A program made the position numbers and the translations under genes. Shown piece after piece: positions 46,944 through 61,050 of a stretch of 64,000 nt of DNA. The notes beneath the pieces were generated by a model, which was not told the DNA's origin, searched no databases, and saw only the letters and a list, made by a program, of their open reading frames with translations. This DNA comes from Pipra filicauda (taxonomy: Eukaryota; Chordata; Aves; Passeriformes; Pipridae), in contig NW_024104405.1 of assembly GCF_003945595.2 (NCBI RefSeq), positions 110,748-174,747 of the forward strand. Direction: 5' to 3'. Position 1 is the first letter of the stretch. Each line of letters starts with the position of its first letter.

Positions 46944-47559
46944 TAACCATGAAATGACTCTGACTTGGTGGGCTCTATGTGCTCCCAGTGGCAGCACCTT
47001 AACACACAGGATGCATGGACATCCACGGGACCCACACCACACACTCACCAGCAGCATCACCCCATCTCCACCTCCCAAAGCCTGCAGGGAGCTGGGCTCA
47101 CCCCAGCCTGGACTGGGATGTTTTAGAATAAGTGGGGGCAGAAACTGGCACTGTCACCTACAGCCTGACAAGCCCTGCTGAACTCAGAGCAGGAACTGCC
47201 CTTAGGAAACACCCTGGCCACGGGCAGCACCTGCCACTGACCCCGGGACAGCACAGTGCTCCTCAGGCAGCCACAGACGTTCATTTTTAATGCCTGCTCT
47301 CTCTACACGTGGATTTAAGGTGCACGTGATAAGGTGTCATAAAAATATCTGACAACAGAGGAAACACTGAGCTGCTGCACCCGTTTTCCTTCGACACTAT
47401 TTGTAGAGTTGTCTCGCTTAAAGCCTGGGATCCTGTAACAGAAGCCTCCGGTGGCAGGAGCACAGAGCCCTGTCACCCCCTGGGCTTCAGAGCCCTGGGC
47501 CACCCTGGTCTGGGTGATCAGGCCCAGAAGACACCCACTGGTTCCCACTGGGGTGCTAT

Positions 47560-48340
47560 GTCAGGATATGATCACGCTGATAAAAACGGCATGGGGATGA
47601 AATGATCTTTTTGGTGAAATTACGCAAAGCGGGGGGAAATTTTGCTTAAAAGGAAAAGGCATATTCACATTTTCAGAGGAAATCGCTGTTTTTCTGCTCA
47701 GCAGATCTTTTCTGTCTGGAAGTGGAGTTGTTTTAGCTGTTTATATGACATGCATGGAGGGAAAAGGCAGTTCCAAGTTCCAAGCATTTGCTACGTGAAT
47801 ATATCTACATTGTACATAAGTGCAATGTTTTGATTATGTATAAAATCATTCCCCTTTCCTGCCTTACCCTTTTTAAAAAAAAATAATTGCATTTTGGCCT
47901 TCCAACTTGATTTACAATCATTTTATTTCTCCCAACCTACTCTTTCCAAGGACAACCATTCATTTTGTAGTCCTCACTGCTGAAATCCCGCAGTGCTTTT
48001 AATCCTTCCTGATACAGAGCCCTCAAAAATAAAACTCAGCAATTAACCACTTGAAAAATGTTTATATTAATTTTTTTAATTTTTTTTTTTTTAATTTTAC
48101 CTTCCCTTTCACTCCTAACTCTGCAAGAAGGGGTGAGTCACAGCTTTGAAATCTGCACTGGATGCCAGCTGAAAACAGAGGCTTTACACGATCAAATTGA
48201 CAGATGATTCCAAGGCAGCCCTGCTACGCACAGACCCATCCATATTCTGAGTTAAAAGAAATATTGCATTTTTAAGGGTAAAGAAACATATTTAAGAGAT
48301 AAAGGAAAAGAAAAGTTTGCTGGTCATCAATTATCATAAT
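47560..48340. promoter_or_regulatory. Candidate conserved non-coding element
   Basis: About 780 bases of AT-rich, repeat-free sequence with a TGATAA GATA core (about 47,577), a TCAAGTGG NKX2-5-type site on the minus strand (48,047-48,054) beside an AATTAA homeobox core, and CTTTTTAAAAAAAAA tracts. Fits a heart or limb enhancer near TBX5 (inference). Confidence 0.32.
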
Positions 48341-50789
48341 AAAACAGAGGAGGGGGGGGGGAGAAATTCACTTTAAAGACATGTTAAAGCCCCCTAATCT
48401 TCAAAGAGATAAAGGCTGCCCCTGAGCGAGCCACTTCGCCAGGAGGCGGCTGCGGTCCCGGCCTCGGGGGAGGCTGATCCAGCCCAAAAATAAGCCCAGG
48501 ATAAACTTGAACTGAGTGTGGTCGGGTTCAGAGGGTGATAGGGAAGGAGGAGAAGGGGCACAGAAGGACACGGTGAGGGCAGTGGTGGGTGGTGGCTGTC
48601 GGGAGAGCCCCACGTTTCGGGGTGGCACCACCGGACACAAAGGGAACCCTGCGTGTTCTTCTCCCTCCAAGCCCTGCTCCTCCTGCCAGGCAAGCAGATG
48701 CACAGTTTCAGCTCAAAACAGCTTAGAAGATGGCAAAGAGTCCTGACTGGCAAAGCTCAGCTGCATTTGGAGCTGCAGGGACAGAGCTCATCCCCAGCCC
48801 TCTGCAGACAGTGGTCACCACCCGAGTCTGGATCAACCCCTTGGGGCATTTCGCTGTCTGGGGATGACAGGCAAGGGATGGAGGAGAGGGGTGAACTGAG
48901 ATGGGACATTCCTTATGCTTCTGGGCACAGAATGGGCATGCAAAGGCCAGAGTCGTGTCATGGGTTGGGAGAGAACGTTCTTAGATCTTGTGATCGCTGC
49001 TGCGAAAGTCCAAGCTTGGACTCTTCCCATGTGATCACTTGCAGAAGATGCAGCAGGGTGGAAAATTGTGTACAGGTCTCCTCCCTCTGTAAATTTTGTA
49101 GTTGGAATTCAGACAGAGGATGCTTTGAGATCAGCACTTTAAGCAGCCCTCCACAAAGCCTTCAAGCTGCCCAAGCAACACGTGCCAACAGGGAGGCTCC
49201 ATCTGCAAATTGCATTTCACAGCTCACCAGGTGGAAGAGACTCTTGTGCAACTCTTGAGTAATTTCCACGATGAAACCTCTCTCTTTTGACAATTTTAGA
49301 ATGTAAAGTTCGAAAATAAAAATAAAAAAACCCCAAAGAGATGAACAATGACAAGGCCAGGCGGGTTGGGATCCTCTACTGGATTCCTGCCCTTGGGGAG
49401 AAGAAAATCAACTGCTGAAGCAAAACTGAGACCACGAGCACTGCCAAGTTTTGGCCACTGGTAAAGCTGTGGGATCATTAAGATTTGGGTCTGTCTGGTT
49501 GGTGTTTGCTGGTAAAGGATTGTGACAGAAGGGTCCTAAATCTTGGTGAAAAGAGGGTCCCACTGAGTGAAGCAGCAGGAGTCACCAGAGGGCAAAAAAG
49601 GACCACCAGGAAATGAAAACCTGGATTCAGCAAAGGGAGGCAATGCCCCTCAGAGGGGCTGCCTGGAGTGCTCAAGAAAAAAGGGAATTTGCTGCAGCTT
49701 GTCTGGATTCTGGATAATGCATTATAACTGCATTATTGGATTATTAATACTAACATAGATATGCTTCCCATCCATCCATTAAGCTGGACTGTGTCCCATT
49801 AACCAACCACTCATCAGGTTTTCCAGTCAGAGGAAAACTGGACTGGCTCCATCATGAACCATCCAAATCCACATTAAAGCTTGGAGAAAATCACAGCAAA
49901 GTTCACTCCAGTTCCTGCAGCCCTGGCAGATTCAGAGCACGAAGCCCATTTTATACAGATGAGCTCAACTAAAGATATTGGAGAAAAGCTGGGAAAAAAA
50001 ACCTGCCAAGGACCGATGACGGGTGACCTGCCACAAGGTGGGGAGTAATCCCAAAGCATCCAAGTGAGGTATAAGTGAGCTAGTCAGAGCATGGAAAGAG
50101 CTGGATACTCGCAGGCTTGGCTAACTCACTTTGCTCCTCAAGCACGTGGTGTGGAGGCCAACCCCAAGGAGAAGACTTCAGGTGTCCAAGCTTTGGAGAG
50201 ACCCTCCAGCACCGAGCTCTTGTCCTGCCCCAAAACATGTCCATGCCTCTTATCTAAGCCCTCCTGTTCATTCAGCTTGTGCCGTGCCAGCCTCTCACCC
50301 TCGAGGCTCTAAAAAGTGGTTTCCAACCTCAGAGCCCACTGGTGTGGAGAGTTTATCACCAAGTTCAACACCAGGCTTTTCCTACAGCTCGCCAGCCAAA
50401 ACTAACACAAACAGCCAGCTCCTCGTTCATTATTCTAATTCCACCATAAAACACGCCAAAGCCAGTTCTGACTGGGGTTTTTGGTGATTTACTGCCTTTT
50501 CAGCAGGCAGTGTCCAATGAATTGGGTCAGATTTACGCCGGAGGAGCAGCTGGAAGGAGCTCCCCCAGCACAGCCTCTCTCGCTGTGCCTGGAGCAGCAG
50601 GAGCACTGCTCGGCTGCCCAAAAGGGGCATGCCCAAAACTTCCTTATTTCCCACCACACAGGAGGGGCTGCCTCCAAAGTCTTTCTGTGAGCACTGAAAA
50701 GACAAAGGCAAAGGCAGAGCTGAGGGGGTTTGGACCGTTGCTTGACTTGGGCTCAAGAGTTTGAGGGAGCAATTCCCACTGGCAGCTCA
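48341..50789. other. Non-coding stretch, nothing recognised
   Basis: A G-run lies at about 48,351-48,361. The 201-residue open frame at 48,653-49,258 has no recognisable domain and low-complexity content typical of a chance frame. Confidence 0.55.
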
Positions 50790-50922
50790 TTCCATCCCTG
50801 GAAACATTCAAGCCAGGTTGGATGGGGCTCTGAGCAACGGGTCTAGTTGAAGGTGTCCTGCCTATGGCAGGGGGTTGGACTAGATGACCTTAAAGTGTCC
50901 CTTCTAACCCAAATTATTCCAT
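50790..50922 (+). mobile_element. CR1 LINE 3' end
   Basis: CCATCCCTGGAAACATTCAA, GGTTGGATGGGGCTCTGAGC, CCTATGGCAGGGGGTTGGAC and CCTTCTAACCCAAATTATTC. Confidence 0.95.
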
Positions 50923-53900
50923 CTGAGACACCACTCACAGAACAAGAGGCCCTGGCAGGGTCACACCACTGAGGACACACCAACAAGCAGCACATGGGGG
51001 GTCCTGGCACCGCATCAGGGGTCTTGCAAGGGTGGGCAAGGAGGTCCAACACCCCTGGTGTCAGTGGCTGCCATGCCTTGTGCTTCTGGCTGCTGCAGAA
51101 AGCTGAAGCCAACACTCAGCCGGGGCACACCTGCACAAAGCCCTTGCTCCTCCTGCATCCCCATTTTCTCTCACTACTGATGAAGGAAACCATCCCCAGC
51201 TTCAGCTTTGGCAGGCACCACACACAGCTATGAGAAGTTTCATCTGACCAAGAAACTCCAACACATGCTTTATCAAAAAAAACTCCCAGCCAGCTCTGCT
51301 TTCAGCTGCTCCAAAATCCCCTTGCAAGATCTGCTCCAGTGAGCAGGACAGCAGTCCTGTCTGTAGAACATATCACAGCCTGGTTTGCCTCCAGCTGTCC
51401 CCACCAGAATTCCCCTGAGGAATGTTGCTGGCTTTGGATGCTCCTGGCTGGGCTAATCCTGATCAAATATAAAACCTGTGCCATTATTTAATTTTTCTTT
51501 ATCAGGTTGAAAAAGTTTCCAAGGGAGGCTGGTGCATGGAAAGAGAAGGAGTTCTGCTAAAACATTAACCCTCTGGCATCCCACAGCAGGTATTTTGGGG
51601 TTCCTTGAGGAATGCTTTTTATCCTTGAGATGTTTCTATTTTAACTACAGCCAAGCTCACATGTAAAGACTCCAGAGCAGAGTTTCCCAAGTTAATGAAT
51701 CCAGCAGCTTTGCAAGGGTACCAGTCAGCTCTTCTGCTTTCTAGTCTGCAAGAGGAAAGGATGAAACAGGCCAAAAAAAAACCCCTTTTGCAGTTACAAA
51801 CATCAGCCAGGGCTTCACTAATGCCAGGAGGGAAGTATCTAGAAATGGACACACAGATATCCATCTTCCTCTGGGAGCCCTGGGAGAGGGTGGAATGCTT
51901 TTCCTCGCTGTCAGGCTGATGCACTCTTATGATCTTGGTCTGATGTTCCATAGCTCACTCCTGTCTCTGCAGGGATGCACTGAGGATGCAGGATGGGCAT
52001 CTTCAAAACCCCGGGGTCAAGATGCAAAGGGGACAGAGGAGGGAGTGCCATGGTTTCCTGTCATTCCCATCACCAGATCCTGAAGGACTTCCTCTGAATC
52101 CCTTCTCCTTGCCCAGCAGCAGTGGCTGGGAGATGTCCTGGGGGCACAGACCAAGAGCAAACAGACTCTGAAGGAGTCCAGGAGGCCCTGGCTGCAGCAG
52201 CTCGTGGTTCAAAGCACAGTGCAGCGATGCCTCGTTGCTCCATCAGCCACAAACAGCTCTGACACCAGCCAGATGCTTTTCCTTCCTCGAGCTGAGACAG
52301 CTGAGTGAGCCACATCCCTGGGGAGCTTGGAAGTTGGATAAACCCCTCCTCAAGCTGCTGGGGATGAAGCTATTCAAGCAATGCTGCTAAGCAGGGCAAC
52401 AATGCAACTCCCATCCAGGGCATCCCTCAAAGGCTTTCAAGCCACGCTGTGCATCCCAGCCTGCCTTCCTCCCCTGCCAAGCACCTGAGGCTTTTGCACC
52501 ATGCTGTGCTGGAGACCATCTGGGAAGGCTTGTTGCTGCTGCCTTGTTTTCTCCTGGAGGCACTGGAAGAAGCAGTGCTGCAGATGTGTGCAGGGGAGCC
52601 AACCTGGGTTTCACATCAGGGTTTTGAGACGAGGGATTTTTGGTCCTTCACTTGCTTTGGCCCAGGGGAAAACCTATTTCCCCTCCTTCCATGGGCCCTT
52701 TAACAGCACAGACACTTCCATGTTTCAGTCTGGCTCTTTTTTATTCCTGCTGCACAGAACAAAAGCAGTCTGGTCTATGGTTGGCTGCATAACATTAAGA
52801 CAAGGAATTTGTGTCCTTCTCACCTCACCGGGTTACTGGAAGTTGTAGCTTTCTCCAAGTGCCTCCAGGCTGCTTGTGAGGAGATGCAAAGAAGAGAAAG
52901 AAAACAAAACCTTATCTACATGAAAACATTGCTCTGGCTTGGCCGAAATAGAGAGTAAAAGCAGCTCAAGGCTCGGAGTGATGAGCTCCTTAGGATTTAG
53001 CTGTGTCAAAGAGCTTTCTCCCCCTTCTTGCAGGTACCACATGTCTGCATGGTGGCTCTCCAGGGCTCTCCAGTTGTCCCAGCCACTTTCACATCAGCCA
53101 ACAAGAGCAGGAGAAAAGCCTGGGAAGCCCCTTCCTTCATCCTGCAGTGCTAAGCACCGCTGCTTCCCTGCAGCCAGCCAGGGAGGACCACCACTCACTG
53201 AATGCCAGCACCCCCAAATCTTACCCTGGCATCAAACAGCTTTAGGGTACCTTGCCCAGAAAGCCACACTTTTCACTAAGAAAAATATTGGGGGATGATT
53301 CCCTGCACATCTGTAGCAACAATGGGCCACATTAGACCAGAATTTGCATTTTTCTGTAGGTTAAGCGGGAGGACACATCTCTCTGCCAGGAAGGGACTGG
53401 TCTGCGCTGCTTGTACCACACAGAAACCCAGTCACTTGCCCTCAGCCCCTTCAGGATGAGACAAGCCCTGGGTTTTCTCTGCCTTCTTCCTTATCTGAGC
53501 TGAGAGTTGCCAGCAGCTCAGCACTGAGCTCCCCCGGGAGCTCGGGGAGAGCCGCGAGCCCCGTCTGCAAACGTCATCCCAGCTCCAGCAGCACAGCAGG
53601 TCTGTGTTATACCAGCCACAGCAGCTCTGCCAGAGGAATCAGCTTCTTCAGCCAGCACTGCTGATGAAACCCCCTCCATTCCCTGGCTTTTGCTGCCGAT
53701 GCACCCGGGGAAAGGTATCACAGTGCGTTCATTAACCAGGTGACACTCAAACCCAGCAGCCTCCCCCACCTTCCTCGAGGCACAACCACTGCGAATTAAA
53801 TTACATGGCGGGGTAGGATTTAGTGGGCTGCTGGGAGTGCACTTGGCGCCCAGATTCCCATATCTGGAAGAGGCCTGTCCTTTGTGTATTGTGTTATGAG

Positions 53901-56900
53901 ACAGAGGCGGAAGAAAACACCTGGAACGCTGAGGCCGGGGTGGGGGGAAGAGACGTTGCCATGGCTGGTTATAAGGTTTGGGCCAGAATTTGTAAAGGTC
54001 TTTGGAGATTCTGGCCTCTTCCAGTGGGACTTGTGCACCATGACTAGGAGAAGTAACCTGATGCCCAGAGATCTGGATCAGGGCTTGCTGTGGATGGTCA
54101 GAAATCCTGGACCATCCTCCACTGCGCACCCATGGAGCAGATCTCTGCTCTGTCTGCTGCGGGACTGCTGCGTCCTGGAGGCACTGACCTGCTCCATCTG
54201 TCAAGCAGAGTCAGCCTCTGCCTGGGATGTGTTGGATTTGCTGTGTGCACACAGACAGGACCACCTCCCTTCCCATGTGTTGACAGGACTGTATTCAAGC
54301 ACCTAAAGATATGTAAAAAAGCTCCTGGTGGGACGGAGTGCGGGGCCGAGCCCCGCTGAACTCACAGGCTTGCACCTTGCAGAGCTGCTTCCTCCACCTC
54401 TCAGCCACTACTTCATCCTCCAAAATCCATGGCACCCTTTTTGGCTGGGATAGGAAACTCCAGCAATGATCTCTAACGAGCCTTCAGCTCTTCCCTACCC
54501 TCGGAACACTACGCAAATATCTTTTGCAGCCAAGAAGATGGATGGGACAGCCAAGGGCAGAGAGGGAGGGGAGGAAACGCAGATAAAGCCTCTCCCCCGG
54601 CTCTTCATGGGAAATCCCCCATCACAGGCGTGAAGAGAGAGGTGAGAGGTTTGTCAGACACCAGTAATGGTCTCCCCACCCTCCCTCCTGAGTCTGCTGC
54701 ATCACAAATGATGAAGCAGAAAGCTGGAGAGCGGGTTGGAGTTACAGAGCAAAGACACCGAGCGCCAGCGCAGGGTCCCCCCGGTCCTCTCCTTGCCCCC
54801 TTACAGCGTCACTGCCTGGTACCCCGACCTGGGAGCTCCTCAGAATGAGCTGCAGAGCACACACTTCACTGTGTGAGACACGGCACCTCCCTTCCTACCG
54901 GCAGGAAGGGAAAACCCCATAAATAAATGGCAGGAGGAGAGATATTACAGGTCCTCCAGCAAGCGCCTGGAAGCCGCCTCAGAGGCGAGGAGGGGGGAGG
55001 AAGGGAGGCTGACTGACAGCCTGATTTAAGACCTGCCTGAAAAGCAAACAAAAGCAATTGAAAACTGCATCATCTAGGAAAACTTAGTAGGTTGTATTTT
55101 CACAAGTGAGGACTGATGGTAAGACCAGCTTAATCCCCCAGCGGACTTTCCACACCTCCGCAGGCCGGCCGGCGGGGCCAGCTGTTTTGTCTTGCAGCTG
55201 ATTGCTGAAACAACATTGTCGGGCTGGAGGGATTGAAACAGGATGGGCTGGAGGGAGCAACACGCAACAGAGGCCTTAAAAGAAGTGTGCTTGACTTCCA
55301 AACCCCCCTTCTCCCCAAAGGAGCTGGGGGCACCTCCGGAACTCGCAAGGATGCTCAAGCCTGGGCAGAGTCTCTGCTCACAGGCAAGCAGGAAGAAATC
55401 CCTAGAGAAGTCTTCCTCAGCGTTTGCAGCTAGTTTAGGGTGAACAGGAAACACAACCAGGAGGTAAAGACATAACTTATGGCCTTATCTTTCCTTCTCA
55501 GGGACTGACCTGGGGACCCAACGAGCTGAACATGAGCTACACCACAGTGCTGTGGCCACACCGGGCTGACTGACGGCAGACACGGCGCTCGACACAGACA
55601 AGTGTTAAAAGATTACCTCATGGGCAGGCAGACAAAAAAACCCCAGCCCAAGACATTCTAAAGATAATATTTCCATTTGGTTTTGGCTCGAAGAGAACCG
55701 CAGAGTTCCCTCCTGCTAATTGCAGAATCCCGATAAATTCCAGAAGAGGAGAGTGAAAAACACCACTTTGCCCCAACCAGGGGATGTTCTGAGCTCCTGA
55801 CTCCATTCTATCCCCACCTTGAAATGATGAACCAGGATGACATTTCCTTTCCCAACATCAGACTTGTTAACAGAGCAAAAACCCACACGTTTAAGCAGCT
55901 CAACACATCTCCTGTACAGATGAGACATGCAAGCAGCAGATGTACAACCCCCTGTTACTGAATCTGAACCTTTTTGTCTGCAAGTGGTTTAAAATCCCTG
56001 CCTGATGGTTAGAGAACAAAAGGCAAAGTAAACCCACTCTTCCATCCATTCCTTTCCAAGCCATCTATTTTATCCTACAAGCTGTGAGACTAGATATATA
56101 TGCATGAGAATAGATATATAATTAAATGAAGATGGGAGGTGGTTCACCTGGGATATTTGAACATTTAGGGCTGACAGCCTAACAAGTTCCTGCAGGGTAA
56201 TAAGCCTAAGCCTGGCATCTGGGAGCTCAGGGGATGTCCACACAATTAAAAGCAGCTGAGGCATCTCTTGGTAGCTGAGTCTCAATGACCATGGTGTGAA
56301 GTTCCCTCCATCAGCTTAAGCTGTTTGATCACAGGAATCATTTCAATAATGCTGCATGTTTGCAACAGGTAAGGAACATGTGTGGTTATGCCTGCTGGGC
56401 TGAGGGGTGGCAACTCCACCAGGAGCAAGGACTGATCCCTTCCATGATGCTCTGGAGGCTGGGGCAGGTCTGTCTGCCCACACAGGTCTGTGCTGCTGCT
56501 GCCTCCTGTTATCAGGAGAGCCTGGTGCTCTCCAGATCTGAGGGCTCTGATAAGACTCAGCATCCCAGGTACTGCCACGACATCTGGAATCCAGACCGCA
56601 GAGAATTCGCTCCTTTCCTTCTCTGAGAGAGAAGATGGATGAACCTGCCTGGCTGACCCCGGATTGCTCAAAGGGACAGGTGATATATCAAGGTCTCTCC
56701 CTCTGCCAGCCTCTAGGCAGTGATGTGGACCTGGTCTCGAGGAAATCTGTCCTCTGCTCGGTCCCCAGCAAGTGGCAGCACTGGCAGGACAGCATCCTCT
56801 GCTTCCTGCCCTCACAGCTTCATTTCCCTTCATGGTTATTTCTTGAATTACTGGGTCTGCTGACAATCAGGTGAGAGAAGTTGCTATTTAAGAGCAAATA

Positions 56901-59900
56901 TTTTGATTCAAATGGTTTTTACCTTATAAAAATGTGACATTAAAGCCCAGGCCACCAGATATTCTGTTTTTTCCAAGGCTGAAAGCTTTCTGAAATTCAG
57001 TTTCGTGGTGATGTTTGATCTCTTTAATTCATCTCCATTTTTGCAAAGACAGTTACCACACCAAGCAGCTCTGCCCTCCTTAGCCAAGCCAAAGCCATCT
57101 CTTCCTCCCATGCTCAAGTCTCTGTGCAACCAGCAGTGAAAAGGGTTGGGAAGTTTTGATTTTTGGGGGATTAAACGAGGAACAAGGCGAACATGTCACA
57201 AACCACCAAGAAAGACAAGTGACAAAGAGGACACCAACAAAGATTTGGTCTCAAATCTGAGTCACTCTCAACTCTGAGTTCCAAAACCCTGCCCAGGTCT
57301 TCTCCCAAATAGCCACAAGCCCTGCTGAATCCATCAAGCCTGACCCATCAAATATTTGGCTTTTCCTATCCTGACAAGGGAAAAAAAATCATCTAAATAT
57401 TTATTCCACCTCCACAAACTGGATTTTATTTCCATTATTAAAGGTCTGTCCCTGAAACCAGCACCTCTAACTGGAGCACCACCTGTAACTCCTCCTTAAC
57501 CCAAACTAAATAAATCAACTCATCACTATTTCAACAAGTTAAAAATCTCTCAAAGACTTTGTAACTTCAGTAAAATCAGTAAAGTGCAAAGAATAAGTCA
57601 GGGAAGTGGAAGCAGCAAGGAAGAACTTCCAGTACCTGTTTACCACGGTTCTGAATTCATCCCAGGCACAAGTGAATGCTCTCAGGGTGTGATGAACTCT
57701 GGGCTTTGGGTCTCTGTGACATCTGTAGTGCCTGCAAAAAAAAAAAAAAAAAAGGGAGCTATTTCAGACACCTCATGCTAATTGTAAAAGCTTCAGTCAT
57801 GTAATTATAAGCAGAACCTGTTTGGGAATTTTAGGGCTGAGGGAGCTAAATAGATGCTCACATTCCATGGGTTTGGGTGACTCTGCTGCAGACAGGGAGC
57901 AATTTGGGTGGGTGCTGTAATTGCAGGAGGGAGACCCCACTGGGAGGGCAGGAACACCTGTAAACACGAGGTGAGGAGGGGAGAAGGGCCAGGGAAGGAG
58001 CACAGGGGGTTACAGCATCGCTCCCAAAATGCAGCTGGATTGTCTTTTCCTGGGAAAGGATGGGAGCTGAGGTCCCAAGTGCCATGGCTGCAAGGGGAAT
58101 TCCCTGGGGAACCTGTAGCACCCAGGACTGGGCTGAAGGGCCATAAAGAAGCTTTGTTGTGTCAAGGGGAAACCTGCAGCTCCCCAGTCCCTGGCACATC
58201 TGACCCAAACTGTCTCCTGCTCCCAAACCCCTTGTGCTGCCCATTCAGCATAGTCCCAGACCAGAGATGAATTTAAACCCTTTCCCAGCCTTTCCTCATC
58301 TCTAAGCAAGCTCAAAAACCGGACTTAGAGCAAGTGCATCACAGCTCAGCCTTCCAAACCCTCCTCTCCTTCATCCTGAGCCCGAAAAACCCCAATGCCC
58401 CACTGTGGGTCCTGCTGGCTGGGATCAACTCCAAGGCTGATGCACCTCCTCTGGGATGCAGACAGCTCTAACAGGTGACCCCAGCAACCTCCCCAGCTCC
58501 AGCCCCAACTTCCCAGTGGATGGGGAAATGTCAAAGAAGCACAAAGCCCCAGAGCCGTGGGCTTTGCTGCACTTTAGCTGTGAAGGGAGGGAAGAGCAAA
58601 GCAACTGCCTCGAGAAGCGATTGCTCCCACAACCCTCACCTTAGACACCTGCCTGGGAAATGGAGAAGAGGAGGGGAAGGGAGGAAGAAAAAAAAAGGGA
58701 AAAGCCAGCCTAAAGGCCCCACATCTAATTGATTTCCTGGTGGAGATGGCTGGTTTATCACTCGTTATTTATCGAGCGTACCTGCCCCGGAGAGCTGCAG
58801 CCTTTCTGCTCCCGGGGGCTCCTCCCTGGCTCCCCCCTCCCAGCCTGCAGTGAGGAGGGTGACCCAGCCACTTCCATTTGTCCCCCCAGCCCTGATGGAG
58901 ATGGATGAGTGGGTTAATGCTGCCTTTCCCTGTGTGGTGCTGCCCCGCTCCAGAGCTAAACACCAAAACAGGCTGTTTTTTTCCCCAAGTGTGAGCTTTC
59001 CCCCTGCTATGTCAGCTACACACTGAAAACCAAAAAATTCTCATCCAGAAGCCTAAAACTATTAATTTTCGGCTTTCCAGTTAGAGGAAAAAGGCAGAAA
59101 TTTCCCCTGTGATGAAAACAGGGAAAGGGAATTGTTTTTCCCCCAGCAGCTTTAGGTGCAACACATTTGTCCGTGTTTTCCTGATGTTGTAATTCCCTGA
59201 AGTTTTTTTTGCTGTCCCTTGTCTCCCAGTGCCACCAAGGGGACAGAATAACCATCAGGTCCCCAGCCTCTGGCAGCAGCACCTCTGACTCAGCATTTTG
59301 AGAAAGGAATTATCCACACAGCCACTGACTCTCCCATTTTCTTCCAGCACACATCCTGCTTCCCTAGATTCGTGCTGGGAAACCCAGAGCACTAATTTCA
59401 AGCTGAAATGGTCCTCAAGGACCACCATCCCATGAAAAGGGTGTATTTGAGCTGAACTCATCCTGTAGCTGCTCCTGAAGTCATTCAGACAGGCCCCAGG
59501 CTCATGAAACCCCATCCCCAGAGCAGAGGAGTGCAAAAAGCATCCTCTGTGTGATCCATGGGGCAGGAATTAGTCTCCTTCCCCATCCCTTTCACAGGGA
59601 TGTTATAAGCAGTTCCAGCACACAAAAAACCAGCAAGAAAATTCACTGCAATCCACTTTCACACCCTGGGATCAGCGTTACACGGCTCAGTGCCCTCTCC
59701 CCACCACCCCTCTCCACCTCCAGAGCCCCAGCAATTCCCCTGGCCCCCCAGTAAATGGATTTCCTGGTCGTGTCCCAGTGCCCAGCCTGGCTCAGCACAG
59801 GGAGCTCTGGCATCCAGCCACAAGCAACAATCAATGCAAAGGGTTCAGCAAACCCCCCTTTGTTTGGGCTCACAGGCCATCTCCCCCTCCAAGGCAGCAT

Positions 59901-60399
59901 TTCTGGGAGCAGAGTGGGGAAGAGCCGCCTGCAGCACTTCAAAAGAAGAGTTCACGCATGGGTAAAGGGCCTTTAAAATGGGATTAAAAATTCACATTTT
60001 TGTCCCGCATTTTTTTGACGTTTCTAATCAAACCTATCCTGAGACAGAGAGAAGGATTGGGTTAGCTCCCTATTTTGCAGTGATAAGACATGGGGAGCCT
60101 TTGGTGGGTGTTTCTAACAAGCGATTTTTTTTTTTTATAATTTCTAAAAAACAACAACAACAACAAAAAAAAATCCCTTATCTGAAGTCAAAACCATCCC
60201 ATTGAAAACTCAGAGCTCAAAGCTTTTCATCAGATATACACGAGCATCATTTTCCCCACAGCGTTTCACTCTCTGCCTTTTCACCACATTCCCCTGAAGG
60301 GAACCAGCAGTTTTCCCACCAACGACATTTTTTTTCCTGGCCACCAAAGCTCCTAAACCAAAACCTGGGCGGGTCTAGCACCCCCCCCCCAAAAAAAAA
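50923..60399. other. Long non-coding stretch, nothing recognised
   Basis: No gene, RNA gene or mobile element that I can support over about 9.5 kb. A-runs occur near 57,735-57,752 and T-runs near 60,126-60,137. Open frames of up to 228 residues (53,518-54,204) and 194 residues (56,282-56,866) on the minus strand lack recognisable domains and I treat them as chance frames. Confidence 0.5.
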
Positions 60400-61050
60400 A
60401 AAACATTTTAGGAGATATGGCTACGATGGCCACGAGCCCCACGGGGTCCTCTCTGCCTTCTCGCCCCAGGGAAGCAAAATCCTGCCCCTCGGGGTCGTTC
60501 TTGCCAGCGTGGTGTCCCGGGGGATTTTGTGCTCAGCAGCAGGTAAGTGGCCTTTGATCCCACGCGCCGCCCGGGGGCAGAAGGGCCGATGGATAAGACC
60601 CCAGGGAGACAGAATCCGCAGCCATCCCTCCTTCCCTAATTCCCTTCTGAAGTGCTGGAGCCACTGTCACCTCTCATTTAAAAGAAGCGAATGCCCTTGT
60701 TTTAATTTCTAACCAGAGCGAACTGGATAATAACATTAACCCCGGCAGGGGGTGGCAGGAGAAGGCACCTCCTCGCTTCAAATGTTTGGACAAAAAATTT
60801 GCTCTCATTAGGGCAGAAGCCCAGGAGATGTCGCCTTTGTGGGGCGGCGACGGGGCTTTGTTGCCTTTGAATGTCTCCTCCGAGAGCGCCCGGGGCTGTA
60901 ATTGGGGCCGGGCAGCGCTCGGGGGAAGAGAGGCAGAGACAAAAAGAGGGAGGAAAGCTTGAAGTCTCCTCTGTAAAGCCGTATCCTGCTGCAAAACGTG
61001 CTCCTGGAGAGCTGGCTCCCTGAAATCGGGAGCGTGGGGATGTTCTCAGT
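60400..61050. promoter_or_regulatory. GC-rich block with a consensus splice-donor-like site
   Basis: CpG-enriched segments (about 60,360-60,600 and 60,840-61,040) flank an AT-rich core with TTTTAATTTCTAACC and TAATAACATTAACC. A perfect donor-like CAG|GTAAGT lies on the plus strand with GT at 60,543-60,544. This could be the first exon of a non-coding RNA or an enhancer with CpG; no partner acceptor could be identified. Confidence 0.3.

Noticed and set aside
53518..54204. 228-residue minus-strand open frame
   Set aside because: No recognisable domain, no splice or promoter context, and competing frames on the other strand.
56282..56866. 194-residue minus-strand open frame
   Set aside because: No recognisable domain or similarity to reverse transcriptase, integrase or any cellular family that I could see.
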